A stretch of 64,000 nucleotides of DNA from Asterias amurensis. Its lineage: Eukaryota; Echinodermata; Asteroidea; Forcipulatida; Asteriidae. The translations under genes were made by a program, and so were the position numbers. A model generated the notes under the pieces. The model had not been told where the DNA came from and did no database searches. It worked only from the letters and a program-made list of their open reading frames with translations. The stretch is from positions 15,253,950-15,317,949 of the forward strand of contig NC_092666.1 of assembly GCF_032118995.1 (NCBI RefSeq), written 5' to 3'. Each line of letters opens with the position of its first letter. The stretch's first letter is position 1. Of the stretch, positions 34,101 through 45,100 are shown piece after piece.

Positions 34101-37100
34101 GGCGTTGTCCTTAAATAAAGCGTTTGCAAAGCGATGCAACAAGTTCAAAATATATAAACCTGGGAAATCGCTCCGGGATCTGGGGTCGATTTCACAAAGA
34201 GTTAGGATTAGTTCTAATTTAGGACTAGTCCTAAGAGAACTCGTCCCAACTCGAGATAAGACTAGCCCTAACTCTTTGTGAAATCCACCCCTGGTAAGTT
34301 TTTGTCCTTTTTTTCAAAATTGTTTTTTCAAAGGTGTTTTAACTTGAGTGTTCATTAGACATTGCTTGAGGATTAATTTTCATGATTTTTGAAAGTGGTA
34401 AAAATGGGGCAAATCTGGTGACTAGCTGTCGAAATTATACGTGTTGAACCAGATTGTAATTAATTTCCGATCAAAATAATCTCGTAACCCTCCGGCCTGG
34501 CGGCCGTCGGGAGGAGGGTTACGTTATCGCAACCAACTAGTGCAGACTAGACATGGTTTCCCTGGAGACGACCCCCGACCCTGAGAAGTTGCGTCATGCT
34601 CTATATTTAACCGTGGGTGATACCTGACCTAAGATTTTTAACAAGAGACGTCAAGGAATATTTGGTCAGGGGACCAGACTAGGCATCTTGTGCACAAGTT
34701 CTACACTTTGTGAGCGTTAACAATGTTACATTGCATATTTGTTTGTTTCATAATCGGCAACCATGCAGTTCCAGACAATCTCCAAGAACAAAATCCATTC
34801 ACATGTTTCATTGTTCACATTTTGTGTGGATCGTAAGACCATAGAGCAAGGACAATGTTAAAATGTTTACTCATGTGCTACCAAAGTGGTCCTGTACATG
34901 CATGATCATAATGTTGATTGCCTGTGTAAAAGTTACCTGTAAAAATTGCCTCATGTGTCAAGGCCTTTACAAACCAATAAGTACCTTTGTTGGACTCAAT
35001 CTCTTTGATTTGGATAGCAAGGTACACCTGTCTAAGATAAGGCACCATACTAACAATAGGGATTTCTTCAGGAAGTTGCAGTTCATATTCTCCAGCAATC
35101 TCCTTGACCACCATATCAATCCATAAGATCTTATTAGGTGTGGCATCCAACCCCCCATTACGATGCTCTATGAGGTTCAAGTAAGGCATCTCACGACCAT
35201 AGCAAACAATCTGGTCCAAGATGAACTTGTTTGATTGAGCGCTGCATAATTAAAGAACAAGACAAACATGCATAATTCAGTAGATGTTAATGTTGCATCG
35301 GGAAAGAGAATACTTGTGTTTGCTCTTACGTATGGATTGCACATGACGTCATCGATCACAATTTTGTATGTAAAACAATGGGAAATGTGCACGCGTGACG
35401 CGCTGCGCATCTCTTAGCCAACGATTGCCTTCCACGTGTGCACGTTTCATCAAAGATGGCGGTTAGTGCAAGGGGTCTATTAAAGGTATGGTCAAAGATT
35501 GCTAAAATTCAAACAATAGTCAATTGAAAAATTAGTGCGTTACAAAAGTGCATTATTTGACCTTAGCGTCGCTCTTTAAAAATGTATACAAAATTATGCC
35601 AAACTGTCGTTTGGAGTGGTCTTTTTTGTCATCTGAATTACAGCATTTTGTGTGGATGCCTTCTGTCATAGGGAAATCTGTCGCTGAAGATTCTGTCCCC
35701 CATGGGAAATTAACATGGGCTAGAGAAGGAGGATTCAAAAGCGGAAGAAATTGTACACAGTTCACCACATGGGGGACAGAATCTCCTGCCACACCTACAC
35801 TGGGGATGGTGTTCCGTATTGAATCCCGGATCCGAGACCAAAATACATGGATCCGGCCTTTGCCTTCACTCCGGTCTGCGTATCAACTGTTACAAACACA
35901 CTGCCGCCGGACTTCTCGGCGTTCCAGGCAAACCCATACAAGGTGGCTGAGGGTGCTGTGGTGGGAACGTCTATGGGTAGCTTTGACCTCGTACCCAGAA
36001 GCTTGTTTATAAACGACGGGGACGATCGACTCTGGGTATCCTCTGTGACGAGTCCTGCTGATTTGGATGATTGGATCGTGATATCTGAACATTGAAGGAA
36101 TGGTGTCTCTCCAGGTTTGTGCGCAATGTATCTTGTTCGTAACACACAATGGGGACAGTCAATGTCGGGCAAAGTCTGACAGAAAAACGAAGAACGTGAA
36201 ATAATGCAGTTAAAATATAGAAGAGTTTGCGGTAACACCATGTAATAACAATCTCTAAATGAGTTGGGGTGGTTCTGAAAAGAACCGTTGGGTCAACGGT
36301 TCTTTTCAGAACCACCCCAACTCATTTAGAGATTGTTATTACATGGTGTTACCGCAAACTCTTCTATATCTTATCTCCACCATGCAAAGGTTCAAATTCT
36401 ACTAATGCAGTTAAAAAAAAATTCAAATAAAAACATGAAAACATGCAGTTAACAAAATAACCTTCGTAGCCTCGACCAATCATAACACAGATATGGAAAG
36501 CTAATTACGTCACATCACTTTTATCAAATGATATCATTGTATCCAATGACATCTTTGTACACGTGACACCAGTGCATGTCTTTAAAGGCAGGGACCAATC
36601 TAAAGAGACGATTTTTGGGGACACATTTATTATACGGAACATCTCTTCTCGATTCCTGATAGGCGCTAACTGTGCTTTTAGATGTATATTTATTGTAAAA
36701 CGAACATACAGAGTACATTGTTTTACAAATAAAAGCTTAAATTCATTCTCAAACCGAACTTGAAAATGAACTCACCAGCGGTAGGGTGTAGTTTCTTTGA
36801 TGTGATTGCGCATGCTCATCCATATCACCAAACACTGCAACAATGTCGAAGTGTGCATCATCTGACGTGTTATTGGCAAGAGCAACGTCCATATAGCCTG
36901 ACAACATTTGAAAATTTATTTTACAGACAAGTTTAGTGACCTGGGGTGGATTTTCACAAAGGTAGTCCTAACTTAGGACTAGTCCTAGGCAATGTTAAGA
37001 GATAGGACCAGTCCTAAGTTAGGATGAGTTACTGGTCTTAACTTAGGACCAGTCCTATCTCTTTGCATTGCCTAGGACTAGTCCTAAGTTAGGACTACCT

Positions 37101-39835
37101 TTGTGAAATCCACCCCAGGGGTGGATTTTCACAAAGAGTTAATAGTCTTAGCTCGAGTTAAGACAAGTTACTTGTCCTAACTTAGGAATAGTCTTAAGTT
37201 TTTAATATCTCCTAGACTGGGTCCTTTGTGAAATCGACCCCTGACGTTTCAACCTTAGCAAAGTATTTCTCGAAGTCTAAATGGCGGCACAACACACTTA
37301 ATAAGTAAACTGGTGTGACAGAAGCGATCAAGTTGAAAGAAATAAAAAGTGAGATAAGCCGACAGAAAGGGTGATGGAGGAAAAGGAAAGGGCTGGTTTA
37401 AGAAAAAGGTCCCAAATCCGTTCGCTATTTGGTTCTTCATTGAAATATAAAGTGGCATTAATTTGTGAAATGATCATTACCAGGATAGCCGATTTCATAG
37501 TGGTTCAAATTCTGCTGGAACTTCACGAGGATATTCGTCCCTCCGATGTACTTCACTGTGGGTGTTTCAGGCGGCATGCCACCGCATGGTGCTCCATGGC
37601 GAATGCATGTACTGCTTGCTGGCTGGAGTAACAACAACACGGTCAAAAAGTAGTCAATATAATTGTCTAGTTTTGTTACTTTTTCTGCATACCTCTACAC
37701 ATGTAATTCATCAACGATTTTAAAAAGTAAGCCATGGATCTATGAAAGAAACGGCCGGCTCAGGGTGCCGAAGCACGAGTGTGTGAACCTAAAGGTCTGA
37801 TTCTTCTCGACGTTATTATCTAGTTTGTTTTTATTGCTTTTCTGCATACCAATGCCTAAACATGTAGTTCATCAAGAATTTCATTTTAGTTTCCCTTTGA
37901 GCCCTCAATAAATTAAAAAACCTGTTCGCAGTAAAGCACGATCAGAGCACACTGTACGAAACGTCGAGTTGTTAAAACACCACAGTGTGCTTTTTAGAAC
38001 CACCGCAGCTCATAGCGAGTGTTTATGTAATTTTGTCCCCCACATTGCAAAGTTTCAAATCATAAATAATTAACATAAAACGTACAATGTAGATTCAAAA
38101 ACAATGTGGGATTCACCAACAATAGCAATGTACTTTAAATACTTAGTTTGTATGGAACACAAAGTGTAATCAATTATGCTTTACGGTTGCAAGATTAGGC
38201 CACGTAAAAAAAGAAACATGTTTAGCGTCCGGGTTTCTCAAAAAAAGGAAGGAGGAGGGGCTTTTTATTTTTTATTTCAAGATGACCGCCATTCTTTTAA
38301 AAATGTCAAATATCCATTGGTTTTTTTCTACTGCTCAAACACACAATACATAAATGAAACATTTTGGTCAAGACATTCAGACAAGACATCAGATTGTTTT
38401 AGCTGAGATCGTTTAAAATAACCCTTACAAAAAAAAATAATGTGCATAAAAAATTAAAATAAAAAATAAATAAAAAAGGAGGCGGCCTGTTAAAAGGAAG
38501 CGGGCGGGGACGCTAAACATGTTTCTTTTTTACTTGGCCTTACAATAAACGAATTATAAAAGTTCACGTGTATAGGCTAGTGGCGACGAACTCTATCGAT
38601 AACTTGCACTATAAGTTATCGATAGACTGATTGTGCTATTTACACAATTTGAAATATTGAACTTTGGTCTGATATTAGTGTAATATCTTGGCCGGACTTT
38701 TAAATGGATATCTCAACGTCATTCATCCATAACTGTCACCCGATTTGCGACTAAACTCTATAGGAATGAGTGAAATACCTGAATCGGGAATAAAGTAACT
38801 ATTTAGCATAAAATTTCCATCCTCAACAATTTTCCTGGGATTTCTTTTTTAAGGATTCCCTTTTTGCATCGATTTAGAAAAACACACCAAAATTCCTACC
38901 ACAGTTGTGAAACTAATGGATGTGCCGTTTAAAGTTCGTCCGGGGTGAACATACAACAATGTCGAGACGGATCATAACTAGGCCCTACCAATAGGTTTAC
39001 ACACTGTGCATCACAATGTTGACTGCTTCGGCACCCTGACCTATTTCTTTCATAGATCCAATGACTTTATTTTTATAAGCTCAACTATTCATAGTGTTTT
39101 GTATACGTCTGATTTTTGAATGGAGGTAGAAACACATAATACATTTATATTATGGTAATCTTTGTTTCGGTATCATGAACACCATTGTATGGCCGTTAAC
39201 TCGTGATTTGTTGGTGTCTTTTTAGGGCACGCCATTGAATAGTGTGCTGTTTAGCAAGTGTAAAACGTCCTACGTTGTAGAAGTATAGCGAGAACGTGTG
39301 TTTAATTTATGTTTATGATCCCTTGAGCGGGGGGGGGGGGGGGGCATGGCAGCCAAATCGTCTATAATCACGACGAAGAAAGAAGTCAGTGTGTTGTAGA
39401 TAATCTTCCCGTCGAACATGGCAAACTCCCACAAGGATGTAAAACACCAAATTTGGCAACAGCCAAATGTCTCCTCATACAAACACATGGTTGTGATTTT
39501 GAATTGCACAAATCAATAAACTGTGATTCAGTCTACTAGACAATACTTATTCTAGTCATTGTGAAATCATCAGTTAACTTAACTTGATAGGATTCGAACC
39601 CACAACTCTGTGAACTGAAACTCCAGCAGTCTAATCAATAGGCCAATACCACGACAAAGCATCACAACATCATGATTAATGTTATTTTTGTCATCAAACT
39701 TACATGTGATATATCAAACGGGCCTCTCTGTCGAGGTGAGATTATGCAGATGTGAGCACACGTGACTTGAAACACCAAGCTCACCACTACTCCAATTAAT
39801 AAGACATTAGTCGACTGTAAAGGTGCTGGAAACAT
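31170..39835 (-). CDS. Secreted protein with N-terminal-histidine (LPMO/chitin-binding-4-like) domain and beta-propeller-like C-terminus
   Basis: Nine phase-consistent exons: 39835-39704, 37622-37481, 36897-36776, 36175-35799, 35241-34937, 33632-33428, 32492-32419, 31949-31833 and 31354-31170 (stop included), giving 552 residues. The signal peptide is about residues 1-27 (VLLIGVVVSLVFQVTCA), and cleavage would expose His28 in HICIISPRQRG. A second candidate ligand is His85 in QNLNHYEIGYPGY. Cysteine-bearing motifs CIRHGAPCGG and LPDIDCPHCVLRTRY (C-x-x-C-V-L-R) followed by FLQCSDI resemble lytic polysaccharide monooxygenases and related type-4 chitin-binding-like copper proteins, whose active site is a histidine brace formed by His1 and an internal His. 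From about 190 the protein is beta-rich with blade-like repeats (LVTLNPMDGSIKKKY, IATINLDTGAVSYSG). Copper binding and oxidative activity are inferred; a non-catalytic copper carrier is equally possible. Confidence 0.8.
31632..31738. repeat. A-rich (AAAT)n low-complexity tract
   Basis: A run of A with repeated AAATAAA units in an intron of the gene at 31170-39835. Both strands give low-complexity ORFs that should be ignored. Confidence 0.85.
32040..32300. repeat. Dispersed repeat with GTCTATTGTGC and AAATATGGCGGCC words
   Basis: The block with TTTCATCAAATATGGCGGCC, CGCTGCGCAAGACTCTC and GGAAGGGGTCTATT recurs at 35337-35480 (TTTCATCAAAGATGGCGGTT, GCAAGGGGTCTATT), and weaker relatives are at 16.4-16.7 and 52.14-52.32 kb. 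No coding capacity. Confidence 0.5.
32575..32779. mobile_element. Near-perfect foldback MITE, copy 1
   Basis: A ~205-bp hairpin. The left arm begins TAGACTTGTGGACAAGTCG and runs through CGGCCCCACGCGCTGAGATA; the right arm is its complement to ...CTTGTCCACAAGTCTA. The loop is about 10 bp (CTCCTCATG). A close copy is at 41316-41505. It lies in the intron between exons 33428 and 32492. Confidence 0.95.
32858..33232 (-). mobile_element. MITE-like repeat, family B, well-preserved copy
   Basis: The ends are inverted: TAAAGGGAAGGTACACGTTTG and CAAACGTGTACCTTCCCTTTA. The interior matches 25678-26042 (GAAAAATCATCCTTATTGG, CTATGCTACTTCAGAGGG). It is intronic. Confidence 0.85.
34188..34293. repeat. Foldback, AGTTAGGAC family
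   Basis: The left end GTCGATTTCACAAAGAGTTA pairs with TAACTCTTTGTGAAATCCAC at the right. The middle pairs as AGGACTAGTCCT. Confidence 0.8.
36221..36365. mobile_element. Perfect foldback MITE, AGAGTTTGCGGTAACACC family
   Basis: An almost uninterrupted 145-bp palindrome. The left arm AGAGTTTGCGGTAACACCAT is mirrored by ATGGTGTTACCGCAAACTCT, and the centre is around CCGTTGGGTCAACGG. It lies within 50 bp upstream of the acceptor of the exon starting at 36175. Fragments occur at 17248 and 30361. Confidence 0.95.
36950..37245. repeat. Two adjacent foldbacks, AGTTAGGAC family
   Basis: 36950-37110 is a palindrome ending GGTGGATTTTCACAAAGG / CCTTTGTGAAATCCACC, with CCTAAGTTAGGATGAG near the centre. 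Next to it, 37113-37245 is a second copy from GGTGGATTTTCACAAAGAG to TTTGTGAAATCGACCCC. Confidence 0.8.
38197..38548. mobile_element. TIR element with ACATGTTTAGCGTCC ends
   Basis: The left end reads GCCACGTAAAAAAAGAAAC and then ATGTTTAGCGTCCGGG; the right end reads ACGCTAAACATGTTTC and then TTTTTTACTTGGCC. These are inverted copies about 350 bp apart. The interior is A/T-rich with no credible ORF. It lies in intron 1 of the secreted histidine-brace-like gene. Confidence 0.7.
39415..39665 (-). mobile_element. tRNA-derived SINE, copy with GGATTCGAACCC
   Basis: Contains GATAGGATTCGAACCCACA (B-box complement) and a CTAATCAATAGGCCAATACC block, with the shared body GCAAACTCCCACAAGG and GAATTGCACAAATCAA seen also at 43635-43800. 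It lies upstream of exon 1's splice donor, inside intron 1 of the histidine-brace-like gene. Confidence 0.55.
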
Positions 39836-42137
39836 CTCAAATGAAGCTACTGCAACACAACCTAAGAGAAATTCCCGTTGGTTCCAAACGACTGCAATTG
39901 GCAGCAGTGTGAGATGTGCATAGACGTAAACTAGTGCACACTGGAACTTTTACCGATAGCCAGTCCGATCCACGTGATGGCTGTTTACATTACTGCATAA
40001 CAAAGATAGGGAGTGAGTGTTTATGCCCTTCGCCGAGATCGCCCTTTCTTATCTTAATGGTCACAGAAGTCGGTAAATAATTGGACATTGATCCCCGAAT
40101 AAGAATCAATGTCAAAGAACTTCATTATCACATGTCGTTGGCGATTTGGTTTTCTGTCAATCTAAAATAAAACGTAATATATGATAGGGAAATGCACGAG
40201 CGGTACTGATTCTGCAAATTCTCTTTAATTCAGTTACCTCGACCTCGACTCTCGAGTTACGTGACAAACTACCATTTTTGTGATTCTGCGAATTCTCAAT
40301 TTTTTTTCTTTTCCAGACGGCTGTTTGGATAAACGTTGGATGCGAACTATGACGTCACCGCCTCAATGCACGTGACCAGCTGTTTTACTTTGATGATGGC
40401 CAGCGCGAATACAGCTAATTATGCCAATATTATATACCAGACAAAACAAGTCTGAAACTTGGGCCAGATCTTTGGATGTACATTGAAAAGAAGGCATTTT
40501 CGTTATATTATAGATTCCAAGGAGCTTTTGAGAACAATGTCGTCAGTGTTTAGATAAAAGCGCCGAAAGTTTTTGTTTAAAAGGCAGAATTAAAAAAGTC
40601 TGAAATGTCTCACCCGAGATAAAGACACAGACATGCAATGATCAGTGCCCCTTAGCCCTGGTGGTCTTACACTTTCGTATTTGTACTACAGAGGAAGAGT
40701 CCTATAAAGGGCTAAGTGCCCCTGTAAGTAAGTTATCCTAGACTAAATGAATCAGAAGAGAGGACTAGTTGTTGACAATTAGAGTTTTAATAGACCAGGC
40801 TAACACTAGGTTACAAAAGCTACTTGTTTGAATACATTCTAAAATTTACATTATAAGGAATACAAAAAGACGAAAACAATCAATACCTAAATACAGTCCA
40901 TGCAAAATTGTTTAATTTACAGTTATGTAACATTATATTTGGTGGTTATAATTAATATTGGTTCATACTCGACAAAAAGGCAACTGTATTACACAAAAAT
41001 GCAACATCAGTTTGTCCAAAAACAAAAGCAGGGGAAAGTGGCAAGCACAGCAAGACTTTACACTGTTTTCCCCTTTTTCTAAAATGGAATGATAAAACTT
41101 TTAAAGGCACAGACATTCATCATAATTTGTTATAGCTTAAATAGATTAAATAGATCGGCACTGCATAGTATTAGGAACACACAGTGTCAAATCGTCAGCA
41201 CATTAACTATTGTTTTCTTTATTTGAGCAAATCATCAGTAAATATGGTGTCCAACCATCAACCATCTTGTAAGAATTAAGATTTGACTAAAGTTTGACTC
41301 AGTTCAACTCAACTCTAGACTTGTGGACACGTCGTTAAATCGGCCCCACGCGCTGAGATAGTGCTCTCGCAAGGTCACTGCTCTCGCGCGAACTGATGGC
41401 TGAGGAGTCGAAATCGGGGAGACATCAGTTCGCGCGAGAGCAGTGATCTCGCGAGAGCACTATCTCAGCGCGTGGGGCCGATTTAACGACTTGTCTACAA
41501 GTCTAACTCAACTCAAGTTACATTGGCAAAACTTCAACTCAACTATCATGCCTTGGATTTGACACTCTTAAGTGTCAGAATTTTCAAAATACATTTTTTT
41601 CAACATAAAAACTACATTAAAATACACACTTCAGATACTTGTTTTCAATAATGGTGATGAAAAATGTACACAATGCCACAAGTATTTATAAAGTTTAGTG
41701 CACAGGTTAAAAGTATTATACAGGATTGGCAAGGATGAAAACAGTGTTTAATTATAGTCTGAAAGCTTACTGAATATTTAGTTAATACTAGAACCATTTT
41801 TCTGTGAAATATTTCCCTCTGAAATGAAGTCATATTTGAGAAAATGTTTCTGAAAACAACCGCAACCGATGATTTTGGTTGCTGCCACCAAAACTAAGGA
41901 CAAAGGTCAAAGGAATTGGGCACAGATACATGGATACTCAACAATGTAATTGTCAAAAAAAAATAAAAATTGAATTACTCTAAATTTGTACACTGTTCTA
42001 TATGACTATTATGAAAGAGAGAGGAGGTAAACAACAACAAACCACTTGTACATAAGGAAAGAGATAAACAACAACAGACCGCTTGTAAAAAAGGAAAGAA
42101 GTTAACAACAGGCGACTTGTAAATAAGAACAGCATCA
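39836..42137. other. Spacer between the histidine-brace-like gene and the 3' end of the Kirrel-like gene
   Basis: Should contain the promoter of the gene starting at 39835 and the 3' UTR of the Kirrel-like gene ending at 42138. The foldback MITE at 41316-41505 is the only structured element. ORFs at 40900 and 41645 show no domain. No clear core promoter or polyadenylation site can be assigned by eye. Confidence 0.4.
41316..41505. mobile_element. Near-perfect foldback MITE, copy 2
   Basis: Arms identical in order to 32575-32779: TAGACTTGTGGACACGTCG, then CGGCCCCACGCGCTGAGATA, and mirrored to GACTTGTCTACAAGTCTA. It is about 15 bp shorter around the loop. Confidence 0.9.
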
Positions 42138-45100
42138 TCACACATTGGTAGCAAGTTTGTTCTTGGATTCAAGGGATATATCGGATCCCTTTTGCGAGCC
42201 CTCAGTGCTATAGCGCCCTCCATAGTTACGCTCCTCATTGCGGCTACGTTCATCACCATAGCTACGCTCGTCATCATAACTACGTTCATCGTCATAGCGG
42301 CGGTCTCCATCATAACGGCTATCACTATAGCGATGGCCGTCGTAGCGAGTGTCACTTTCATATCGAGGGTCCATGCGGTTGTATTGACTGACTTCGTTGT
42401 CGTGTGTATCATCGTTGCCATGGCGACTGACATTGTCATCCTTACGAGCGTAGTCTTCGGACCGATCAGAATGATATGAGACATTGTCGTCATCTCTCTG
42501 GGGAGAAAATAATTAACAGTCAATTTAAAAATAAATCCTCCCAATTGCATAAGTCCCAAGCACTATTGGTACTTCCCTTACTTATTAAAGGTTTAATAAA
42601 TGCTTATCTTACATCAAGAATAGAGGATACTATTTGGTTTTATCAATACACATACGTGTGTAAAGCACTGTATATTCAGTACTTTCCCAAGTCCTGTAAA
42701 CAAAACTCACAGGCATATGACTGAACTTGAATCCTTTGCTATTGTAGAGCAGCAGATGTCTTACCACTAGACTGAGGATTTCTTTCTTAAGGACTCAGGA
42801 AAGTACTGAGTGTATAATTATCTGCCGTGGCACTCTTAAGGCCTCAAACACAATATCAGCCTTTACCCTCGCAGGTACCCATTTATACCCCTAGGTGAAG
42901 AGAAGCAGTTATAGTTTCAAGCACCTAGCTCAAGGAGACAAAAAGTGTCGCTACCGGATTCAATTCCACACTCCGATGACTTATCCACTAGAACTTTAAT
43001 TCGATGATCTGAATCAGTATAGACCACATTCAATATGACGTCACAGTTCAAATATCTGCCCTACAACGCTTAAAAATTAAACCGGGACTGCTGTATGCTT
43101 TATTGATGTACGCGTTTGGACGCGCATACGGTTTGCCCAACAAGATGGCAACTTTCATAGCAAAAAAGGGGTAACTCAATACGATCTATTGAGGACTCTT
43201 TCGGAATCAGATGAAAATGTTTACCTTTCTGATGATTGGCTCAGAGTACTCGTTGTTTGAATACCGCCGTGGGTAGAATCCATCATTGGAGTATCCGTCC
43301 GACATACGATGTGGGGCACGGTAATAAGGGTCATCAAATGAGTCAGAGCGCCCTCTTGTGATTTGCGGCTCTGCGTAGCGTACTTTTCCTGGAGTGCTTG
43401 GTGGGGTGGCGTTGTAATCATAACTGACTGTGTATGATTTGTCATCATAATCATCGTCTTCATCTCTGAGTTTGCGAACAACTTCCATTTTGACTTTCCC
43501 TTTGGTGTCAGAAACGGCGGCTTTCCTCCCTTTGAGAAAAGAAGTTCAGTTAAAACCTTGTTATCAGATTCTTTGACTACCCCACATAAACTTTGACTGG
43601 CATCAGGGGTTTTGTTTGTTTGTCTTCCCATCAAAGGAACTCGGCAAACTCCCACAAGGGGAATGTATAAACATCAAGCTGGCAACATCCAATCTCTCTC
43701 ATTACAAACATTGGTTTGAGGTCTAAGATTATGAGTTGCACATGAGTTGCACAAATCAAGAATTTGTGATTCAGTTACTAGACGACAATACTTGTTCTAA
43801 TCATTACAGGCCTGGAATTACACGGCGGCCACGACGGCCATGGCCGTCGATGCCCTTCCAACTGGCCGTGATGCCCTTCAAAAAATTCTGCTTTTCACGG
43901 CCATAATTGCCGTGCCCTTTTTTCCTTTTGGCCGTAGTGCCCTTTTATTTCTTCTTAAAAAAAAAAAGGGCCGTCGTGCCTTTATTTTCATTTTAAAAAA
44001 CCCAATATTTACGTGTTTAGTATTCATCCAACGAAACTTCGCTTGTGAAGTGTAAACAAATATAATCCAATGCAATCAGGTAAAGAGTCATCATCGTACA
44101 AACAACGAGTAGCGCAACTTGTTATTCCCATCGTGACATCCGTTGCGAACACGTACACATGTACATGCGATTAGCCCGAACATCTGACGTCCCATTTTCA
44201 CAGGGGACCCATCTATTACATGAATCATTGAACGACAGCGGGCGCTGTTGTTCTTCGACCGCCCTCTGCTGGTGGCATTGTTACACCGCGTGATCTGAAA
44301 AACTTGTTTAGTTACTATCGCTTGCAAAAACTTTTCAGGTCAACTTTATAACTTCATAATAGAATAATGTCGCGAAAAGAGCGTTTGAAGCGTTCTGAAA
44401 GTTCTGCTGAAAAATGCAAGAAACTTGACTTCTTTTTTGGGCAATTAAGGATTTTTTTTATTTTTATTTTTATTTTTTAGTTGGCCTAAAATAAAAGTTA
44501 ATCAATTCAATGTAATGCCAATCAGGTCAAGTTTGCTTATGTCAAGTTTGCTTATGTCAAGTTTGCTTATGTCAAGTTTGCTTATGATGAATAAGGTATG
44601 ATTTATCAATATCCTTCTTCATGTAAACTGGTCAATTTTTTTTTAAACTGATTTTAAAGCTGCTGCTTTATTAAAAACAAATTGTTTGGGGGGGTAAGTA
44701 TTTTTATATTTTTAAATAATACAAATATTGTTTTAAAACTAAATGGTACAGTCTGTCATGAATAAGATATGATTTATCAATATCCTTATTGAGATTTGAT
44801 TATCAATATCCTTATTCATGTGAACTGTTTAATTGGGTTTACCACCCGTAGGGGTCCCCCTGGTCAATTTCTTTTTTGGCCTTGATGCCTTTTTTATTTT
44901 CACTGTTTTGGCCTTGGTGCCCTTTCTACTGGCCTTGGTGCCCTTCAAAATTTGGCCTGCTCCAAGGCCAAAGTGGCCTGCCCTAAAAAAATTGTAATTC
45001 CAGGCCTGTCATTATAATAATAATACAGAGCATTTATAAAAAGCAATTTTCTTGTGCCTTACAAAAGAAGTAAAAGTTAAAACAAAGGAAACATTGTTAT

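Noticed and set aside
35548-36012. 154-residue plus-strand ORF
   Set aside because: Overlaps antisense an exon with solid phase support; no domain.
42192-42479. Hydrophobic plus-strand ORF
   Set aside because: Antisense shadow of the Arg/Tyr/Asp-rich cytoplasmic tail exon of the Kirrel-like gene.
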